Part shown: in pieces, positions 13,778 to 19,321 of the stretch
How positions within the stretch are numbered: the first letter of the stretch is position 1
Layout of the letters: each line of letters opens with the position of its first letter
Assembly: GCA_012515925.1 (NCBI GenBank)
Contig: JAAYXM010000084.1
Location: 1-19,321, forward strand
DNA from: Clostridiales bacterium
Lineage (GTDB): Bacteria; Bacillota; Clostridia; Oscillospirales; JAAYXM01
DNA: 19,321 nt
Direction of reading: 5' to 3'
The notes under the pieces: generated by a model
What the model saw: only the letters and a program-made list of their open reading frames with translations
Database searches by the model: none
Told to the model about the DNA's origin: nothing
Program-made: the position numbers and the translations under genes

Positions 13778-13797
<20 letters not shown>
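13279..13797 (+). CDS. ilvN: Acetolactate synthase, small (regulatory) subunit
   Basis: 172-residue regulatory subunit of the IlvBN complex, which mediates valine feedback and activates the catalytic subunit. The N-terminal ACT domain (about residues 4-75) has the valine-site motif NHFGTLTRVTNLFSRRGYNI. The C-terminal ALS_ss_C-type domain follows (about 83-155). The family normally ends near GATALQKG; here a further 17-residue tail (ANINSDLEVNGNGNYVL) is read through the ilvC ribosome binding site. Its last 20 bases overlap ilvC, so the tail may be a by-product of coupling. AGAGGTG at 13265-13271, overlapping the ilvB stop, precedes ATG 13279. The 3' end is unusually AT-rich. Confidence 0.95.
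13673..13700 (+). promoter_or_regulatory. Candidate internal promoter for ilvC
   Basis: Within an AT-rich patch of ilvN, TTGAAA (13673-13678) and TATACT (13695-13700) are 16 bases apart, each matching five of six consensus bases. The transcript would start about 70 bases before ilvC. The patch stands out from the GC-rich surroundings, but it also encodes an ordinary part of IlvN, so this is tentative. Confidence 0.35.
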
Positions 13798-14779
<982 letters not shown>

Positions 14780-14785
14780 GGTGTC

Positions 14786-16447
14786 ATGCTGCGAAGCGAA
14801 CAGGCTTTCAATAATCCGCCCGCGAGATCATTGTTTTACGCGCTCGGGCTTACCGACGAGGAGATGAAGCGTCCGCTTATCGGCGTTGCTTCGGCATACA
14901 GCGAAATCGTCCCCGGGCATATTCACTTAGACAAGGTGACCGAGGCGGTCAAGGCGGGTATCAGGCTCGCGGGTGCGACACCGGTTATGTTTCCGGTTAT
15001 CGGCGTCTGCGACGGCATAGCCATGGGGCATATCGGCATGAAATACTCGCTCGCGTCAAGAGAGCTTATCGCGGACAGTATTGAGACAATGGCGATGTCC
15101 CATTGCTTTGACGGGCTTGTGCTTGTGCCGAACTGCGATAAAATCATACCGGGAATGCTTATGGGCGCGGCGCGAATCAATATTCCGTCAATCATTGTCA
15201 GCGGCGGACCGATGGAGGCCGGAAAGTACGAGGGCAGAGACGTTTCCCTCACAACGGTTTTCGAGGCCGTCGGCGCGAACAAAGCCGGTAAGATGACGGA
15301 TGCGCAGCTTGACTCGGTGGTTAAATCCGCCTGTCCGGGCTGCGGCTCCTGCTCGGGCATGTTCACGGCGAACAGCATGAACTGCCTGTGCGAGGCAATC
15401 GGCATGGCGCTGCCCGGAAACGGAACGGCCCTTGCGGTTTCCGCCGATCGTATACGGCTCGCGAAAGAGGCCGGCATGAAAGCCGTGGCTCTTGTGAAAA
15501 ACAACATAAAGCCGCGGGACATCCTGACCCATAAGGCGTTTGAAAACGCGCTGCGCGTGGATATGGCGCTTGGCTGTTCCTCGAACAGCGTACTGCATCT
15601 GCTCGCGATTGCCTATGAGGCGGGCGTCAGAATTGACTTGAACATTATCAATAAAATAAGCATGGAAACGCCGAATTTATGCAGGCTCAGCCCGGCGGGC
15701 GATAACCATATAAGCGATCTGGAGCTTGCGGGCGGCGTTCCCGCGGTTATAAAGGAGCTTATAAAGCTCGGCATTATTCATAAGGACATAATAACGGTTA
15801 GCGGCAAAACCGTCGCCGAAAACGTCGAGACCGCCGAAAACCGTGATACGGATATCATCCGCCCCGCGGACAACCCGCACAGCAAAACCGGCGGAATCGC
15901 GATTCTGTTCGGAAATCTGGCGCCCGAGGGCGCTGTGGTTAAGCGCAGCGCGGTTGCCGAGAACATGCTTCGCTATACGGGCAAGGCGCGCGTGTTCGAC
16001 AGTGAGGAGGACGCGATTGCAAGCATATACGCGGGCGATATTAAATCCGGCGATGTGGTTGTTATCCGTTACGAGGGGCCGAAGGGCGGACCCGGCATGC
16101 GCGAAATGCTGTCTCCCACATCCGCGCTCGCGGGCATGGGGCTTGACAGCTCCGTCGCGCTGATTACCGACGGGCGGTTCAGCGGCGCGACACGCGGCGC
16201 CGCGATCGGGCATATCTCGCCCGAGGCTGCCGAGGGCGGCATGATCGCGCTCGTCAGGGAAGGGGATTTAATCAAAATCAATATTCCTGATTATGAGATA
16301 ACCCTGCTTGTGGACGATACCGAGCTTGAAAAACGCAGGCTGGAACTTCCGGCCTTCGAGCCGAAGATAAAATCCGGCTGGCTCAACCGTTATTCGAAAA
16401 TGGTAACATCCGCGAGCCGCGGCGCGGTTATCAACCAGCCGGTTTGA
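14786..16447 (+). CDS. ilvD: Dihydroxy-acid dehydratase
   Basis: Removes water from dihydroxyisovalerate or dihydroxymethylvalerate to give the 2-keto acids used for valine, isoleucine and leucine. 553 residues, full length. Iron-sulfur and metal ligands are visible: Cys75-Asp76 region (VCDGIAMGH), Cys117 in VPNCDK, and Cys189 in CPGCGSCSGMFTANSMN. At residues 43-45 it has PGH, as in the oxygen-labile [4Fe-4S] E. coli enzyme, where [2Fe-2S] enzymes have PCN with a cysteine ligand. An oxygen-sensitive enzyme, and so an anaerobic host, is inferred. ATG 14786 has GAGGTGAGGTG overlapping the ilvC stop. Confidence 0.96.
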   Translation: MLRSEQAFNNPPARSLFYALGLTDEEMKRPLIGVASAYSEIVPGHIHLDKVTEAVKAGIRLAGATPVMFPVIGVCDGIAMGHIGMKYSLASRELIADSIETMAMSHCFDGLVLVPNCDKIIPGMLMGAARINIPSIIVSGGPMEAGKYEGRDVSLTTVFEAVGANKAGKMTDAQLDSVVKSACPGCGSCSGMFTANSMNCLCEAIGMALPGNGTALAVSADRIRLAKEAGMKAVALVKNNIKPRDILTHKAFENALRVDMALGCSSNSVLHLLAIAYEAGVRIDLNIINKISMETPNLCRLSPAGDNHISDLELAGGVPAVIKELIKLGIIHKDIITVSGKTVAENVETAENRDTDIIRPADNPHSKTGGIAILFGNLAPEGAVVKRSAVAENMLRYTGKARVFDSEEDAIASIYAGDIKSGDVVVIRYEGPKGGPGMREMLSPTSALAGMGLDSSVALITDGRFSGATRGAAIGHISPEAAEGGMIALVREGDLIKINIPDYEITLLVDDTELEKRRLELPAFEPKIKSGWLNRYSKMVTSASRGAVINQPV

Positions 16448-16461
16448 CAAAAGGTGACGAT

Positions 16462-16848
16462 ATGAAGGAAATAATATATTCGGACAAGGCGCCGAAGGCT
16501 GTGGGTCCTTATTCGCAGGGTGTAAAGGCGAAAGAATTTATATTCCTGTCGGGGCAGATAGCCCTTGATTCGCAAACGGGTGAGATTTCCCGAGGAGGCG
16601 CCGCCGAACAGACAAGAATTATCTTAAATAATATCAAAGAGCTTTTGGCAGCCGCGGGATGCGGTCTTGAAGACATCGTAAAAGCCAACGTGTATCTTAC
16701 GGATATCGGGGAGTTTAAAAACGTGAACGAGGTTTACGCAGGCTTTTTCGGGGAAAATCCTCCGGCACGATGCTGTGTCGAGGTCTCCGCGCTCCCCAAA
16801 AACGCGTCGGTCGAAATAGAAGTTATAGCGGCGGCTCGTACGGATTAA
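16462..16848 (+). CDS. ridA: RidA (YjgF/YER057c/UK114) enamine/imine deaminase
   Basis: A 128-residue trimeric deaminase that hydrolyses reactive enamines and imines such as 2-aminoacrylate. These form in PLP enzymes like threonine dehydratase and damage others, including IlvE. Key residues are Tyr17 in AVGPYSQG and Arg103 in NPPARCCVEV, with Glu118-Glu120 near the end. Start: ATG 16462, with AAAGGTG at 16450-16456. The frame is open from a TTG at 16444, but that codon overlaps the ilvD stop and lacks a ribosome binding site. Membership of the ilv operon (14 bases after ilvD) fits its known link with isoleucine synthesis; ilvA and ilvE are not in the window. Confidence 0.94.
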   Translation: MKEIIYSDKAPKAVGPYSQGVKAKEFIFLSGQIALDSQTGEISRGGAAEQTRIILNNIKELLAAAGCGLEDIVKANVYLTDIGEFKNVNEVYAGFFGENPPARCCVEVSALPKNASVEIEVIAAARTD

Positions 16849-16902
16849 ACACGGCGGTTTTTGGACAGAATTACTTACGTACATTAATATCGGGGGTCAT
16901 AT

Positions 16903-18885
16903 ATGAAACGCATTGTAATTGTCGGCGCGGGCTATGCCGGCGTCCTCACCGCGAAAAAGCTCGAGAAGCGCTTAAAGCGTGAAAAGGATATCGAAATTAC
17001 GATTATTGACAAAAACCCGTTTCACACAATGCTGACGGAGCTTCACGAGGTTGCCGCGGGCAGGGTGGACGAGGACAGCATTAAAATCGATCTTAACAGA
17101 ATTTTCTCGGGAAGAAGAGTAAATGTCAGGCTTGATACCGTGACAAGCATCGATTTTAAAGGCAAAACCGTAAAGGGCGAGCGCTCCGAATACGGATACG
17201 ATTATCTTGTCCTGTGCTCCGGCTCCAAGCCCACGTTTTTCGGCGTTCATGGCGCAAGCGAGCACTCGTTTACGCTTTGGTCCTATGAAGACGCTGTGCT
17301 GCTGCATGAGCATATTCTGAATATGTTCAGAAAAGCGGTGAGGGAGCCGGATAAAAGCGTCAGAAAAAAGCTGCTCTCGTTCTATGTAATCGGCGCGGGC
17401 TTTACGGGTGTCGAGACCGCGGGCGAGCTTGCGGAATATGTGCCGATACTCTGCGAAAAATTCGATATTCCCTCCGATGAGGTCTCAATTTATCTTGTCG
17501 ACACGTTAGACAGGGTTGTGTCAAACCTTCCGGAAAAGCTTTCCGCGAAGGTTGAGAAAAGGCTTAAGAAGATGGGTGTCGGTGTTATACTTAACACGCC
17601 GCTTTGCGGCATGGGCGAGGGGCATATCGAGCTTCGCGAGGGAGATGTGTGCGTTCGCTATAACACCGACACGGTTATTTGGACCGCGGGCATTGAGAGC
17701 TCGGATATCGCGGGCTTTGCCGCGGGCGAGCTGAAAAGCGGCGGCCGGGGCAGGATACAGGTGGATTCGTACCTGCGCTCGGTTGACGATAAAAGCGTAT
17801 ATGTGGCGGGGGACAATATGTATTTTATCCCCGAAGGGCAAAATGAACCCGTGCCGCAGATGGTCGAAAACTGTGAGCAAAGCGCCGAAACCGTCGCGCA
17901 CAATATAACGGCAGAGTTGAAAGGCCATGAGCTAAAGGAATATAAACCGGTGTTTCACGGTATCATGGTAAGCATAGGCGGGCGCTACGGCGTGGCGCAT
18001 GTCGGCTCGCCGGGCAGGATGTTCAGTCTCCCGTCCTTTTTTGCCATGTTCGTAAAGCATTTTATCAACGTCGTGTACTTCGTACAGGTCTCGGGCTGGA
18101 ACAAGGTTATAGGCTATTTAAAGCATGAAGTTTTCACAATACGGCACCGCAGGAGCTTTGTGGGCGGGCATTTTTCAAACAGGACCCCGAGCTTTTTGCT
18201 TGTGCCGCTTCGTGTCTGGCTGGGCGCGGTCTGGCTGTTTGAGGGAATCAAAAAGATAACCGAGGGCTGGCTCGGCTCGCCCAAGCTCACCGCGTTTTTC
18301 GGCGGGGCTAACAAGTGGTATAGCGCCATATTGGATGGAGCGGGTATGGATGTAAGCGGCTCCGCCACCGCGCAGCTTGCGGCGGACGCCACGACGTCCG
18401 CAACAGGACAGGGTGCGGCGGCCGCGGAAGCCGCGGGTTCGCTTATTATGAATTTCGATATATTCGGGCTTATCCGGTTTCTTCTCGTCAGCGGTAAACA
18501 GGCTGCCGAGTCCACGCTAAACGATTTCGCGCTTAAATTCGATATCCCGATTTTAAATAAGCTTATCGACAATATAATTATACCGAACGACGGGCTTCAG
18601 GTATTCATGCAGACTATGATCGTGATTGCCGAAATCCTTATCGGGCTCGCACTTATCGGCGGGCTGTTCACGACTCCCGCGGCCGCGTTTTCGCTTTTCC
18701 TTCAGGCTATGTTTATAACTACCACCGGCCTGTATCTGGGTACGTTCTGGATGGTTTTTGCGGCGGTTGCCGTGCTTATTTGCGGGGGCAGGATTTTCGG
18801 GCTTGACTATTACGTTATGCCGTATCTGAAAAAACGCTGGAAAAAGCTTCGGGCAGTGAAAAGGCTGTATATTTACAATGATTAA
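16903..18885 (+). CDS. Type II NADH dehydrogenase fused to a DoxX-like membrane domain
   Basis: A 660-residue fusion. Residues 1-420 are an NDH-2-type FAD oxidoreductase. The FAD motif VGAGYAG is at 7-13, the NAD(P)H motif IGAGFTGVETAGEL at 163-176, and the second FAD contact VYVAGDN at 299-305. These enzymes pass electrons from NADH to quinone at the membrane without pumping protons. From about 430 onward a DoxX-like domain follows, with a first hydrophobic helix (431-449) and later helices (568-590 and 593-627). Between them is an insert of about 110 residues that includes an Ala/Thr-rich, probably flexible stretch (485-513). Start ATG 16903 has GGGGGT at 16892-16896. The gap after ridA is 54 bases with no terminator. 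The next gene overlaps its stop. The true acceptor is not known. Confidence 0.87.
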   Translation: MKRIVIVGAGYAGVLTAKKLEKRLKREKDIEITIIDKNPFHTMLTELHEVAAGRVDEDSIKIDLNRIFSGRRVNVRLDTVTSIDFKGKTVKGERSEYGYDYLVLCSGSKPTFFGVHGASEHSFTLWSYEDAVLLHEHILNMFRKAVREPDKSVRKKLLSFYVIGAGFTGVETAGELAEYVPILCEKFDIPSDEVSIYLVDTLDRVVSNLPEKLSAKVEKRLKKMGVGVILNTPLCGMGEGHIELREGDVCVRYNTDTVIWTAGIESSDIAGFAAGELKSGGRGRIQVDSYLRSVDDKSVYVAGDNMYFIPEGQNEPVPQMVENCEQSAETVAHNITAELKGHELKEYKPVFHGIMVSIGGRYGVAHVGSPGRMFSLPSFFAMFVKHFINVVYFVQVSGWNKVIGYLKHEVFTIRHRRSFVGGHFSNRTPSFLLVPLRVWLGAVWLFEGIKKITEGWLGSPKLTAFFGGANKWYSAILDGAGMDVSGSATAQLAADATTSATGQGAAAAEAAGSLIMNFDIFGLIRFLLVSGKQAAESTLNDFALKFDIPILNKLIDNIIIPNDGLQVFMQTMIVIAEILIGLALIGGLFTTPAAAFSLFLQAMFITTTGLYLGTFWMVFAAVAVLICGGRIFGLDYYVMPYLKKRWKKLRAVKRLYIYND

Positions 18886-19321
18886 TGAATCTGACATCGC
18901 ACTAAGCTATGAGGACGCCGAGAACCTTGTGGGACCCGAAATAGAAAAAGCGCTTTCCGGCTCCCATGAGTTGGTACGCGGGTATCTCGGCTACCTTAAC
19001 TCGTCGGGCGGAAAGCTTATACGCGCCAAAGCGCTTCTGGCCTGCGCGATGAAGCCCGACGGAAGCGTATCAACCGACGCCGTCAGGCTCGCCGCGGCTA
19101 TCGAGATTTTTCATCTCGCGACGCTGGTCCATGACGATATTATCGACGACGCGGCGGTACGGCGGGGGAAGGCGTCACTGCATCGAAAATTCGGCAGGAA
19201 GGTTGCGGTTATCTGCGGGGATTATCTGTTTTCACTCGCGCTGAAGCAATTAACGCAGATATTAAACAGGAAGGATTACGCGGATTTAAGCGTTCCCGAT
19301 TTTATAAGCCGCGTATGTGTC
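18878..19321 (+). CDS. Polyprenyl diphosphate synthase, 3' end cut off by the window
   Basis: The first 148 codons of a trans-polyprenyl synthetase, which builds the isoprenoid chain of quinones from IPP and an allylic starter. The first aspartate-rich motif, DDIID at residues 86-90 in HLATLVHDDIIDDA, and the following RRGKASLHRKFG and GDYLF blocks are typical. The usual GGKRLRP block is GGKLIRA here (residues 44-50). The second aspartate motif lies outside the window, so chain length cannot be inferred. ATG 18878 overlaps the stop of the preceding gene by 8 bases. An ATG at 18885 is closed after six codons. Pairing with a quinone-reducing NADH dehydrogenase suggests menaquinone side-chain synthesis. 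Confidence 0.9.
   Translation, partial: MINESDIALSYEDAENLVGPEIEKALSGSHELVRGYLGYLNSSGGKLIRAKALLACAMKPDGSVSTDAVRLAAAIEIFHLATLVHDDIIDDAAVRRGKASLHRKFGRKVAVICGDYLFSLALKQLTQILNRKDYADLSVPDFISRVCV

Noticed and set aside
16861..16890. Promoter between ridA and the NADH dehydrogenase gene (TGGACA ... TAATAT)
   Set aside because: The -10 box matches only four of six bases, and the start point would fall inside or next to the ribosome binding site.

Overview
The window looks like part of a spore-forming Bacillota chromosome, most likely a Clostridia-type anaerobe of moderately high GC. Supporting signs are the SPOCS/LysM spore-coat morphogenesis protein of SipL type, the PfoR-family membrane protein, strong GGAGG-type ribosome binding sites, frequent GTG/TTG starts, and an ilvD of the oxygen-labile [4Fe-4S] type. 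The lineage is inferred from gene content only; no rRNA gene or taxonomic marker is present.

Layout. (1) 1-6590 (+): an arginine operon argH(partial)-argC-argJ-argB-argD-argF that takes glutamate through acetylated intermediates to ornithine, citrulline and arginine. It closes with a 16-bp terminator hairpin. argC overlaps argH. The only sizeable internal gap (argJ-argB) holds two competing hairpins, one of which covers the argB ribosome binding site. (2) 6651-7320: two blocks of degenerate 7-bp repeats, then a minus-strand purine-type phosphoribosyltransferase gene converging on argF. (3) 7524-9062 (+): a SipL-like SPOCS/LysM protein. (4) 9063-10049: GC-rich palindromes, a good sigma-A-type promoter, a GDT1/MneA-like putative Mn2+ exporter, and a double hairpin between convergent genes. 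(5) 10048-11091 (-): a PfoR/PTS-EIIC-like membrane protein. (6) 11092-11604: a divergent regulatory region. Its plus-strand half carries a consensus promoter, a 45-codon Val/Leu/Ile-rich leader ORF, and mutually exclusive antiterminator and terminator hairpins. (7) 11605-19321 (+): ilvB-ilvN-ilvC-ilvD-ridA, then a type II NADH dehydrogenase fused to a DoxX-like membrane domain, and the start of a polyprenyl diphosphate synthase that overlaps it.

How it works together. IlvBN, IlvC and IlvD make the 2-keto acids for valine and isoleucine, and (through 2-ketoisovalerate) leucine. RidA removes reactive enamine/imine by-products of amino-acid metabolism. The NDH-2/DoxX fusion plus a polyprenyl synthase suggests NADH-to-quinone electron transfer and quinone side-chain synthesis.

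The most striking feature is the ilv leader. It reads as a complete ribosome-mediated attenuator of the enterobacterial ilv/leu type, in a lineage where the textbook ilv control is by T-box RNAs and CodY. Second is the possible bistable RNA between argJ and argB. Third is the paired heptad-repeat block between argF and the phosphoribosyltransferase gene.
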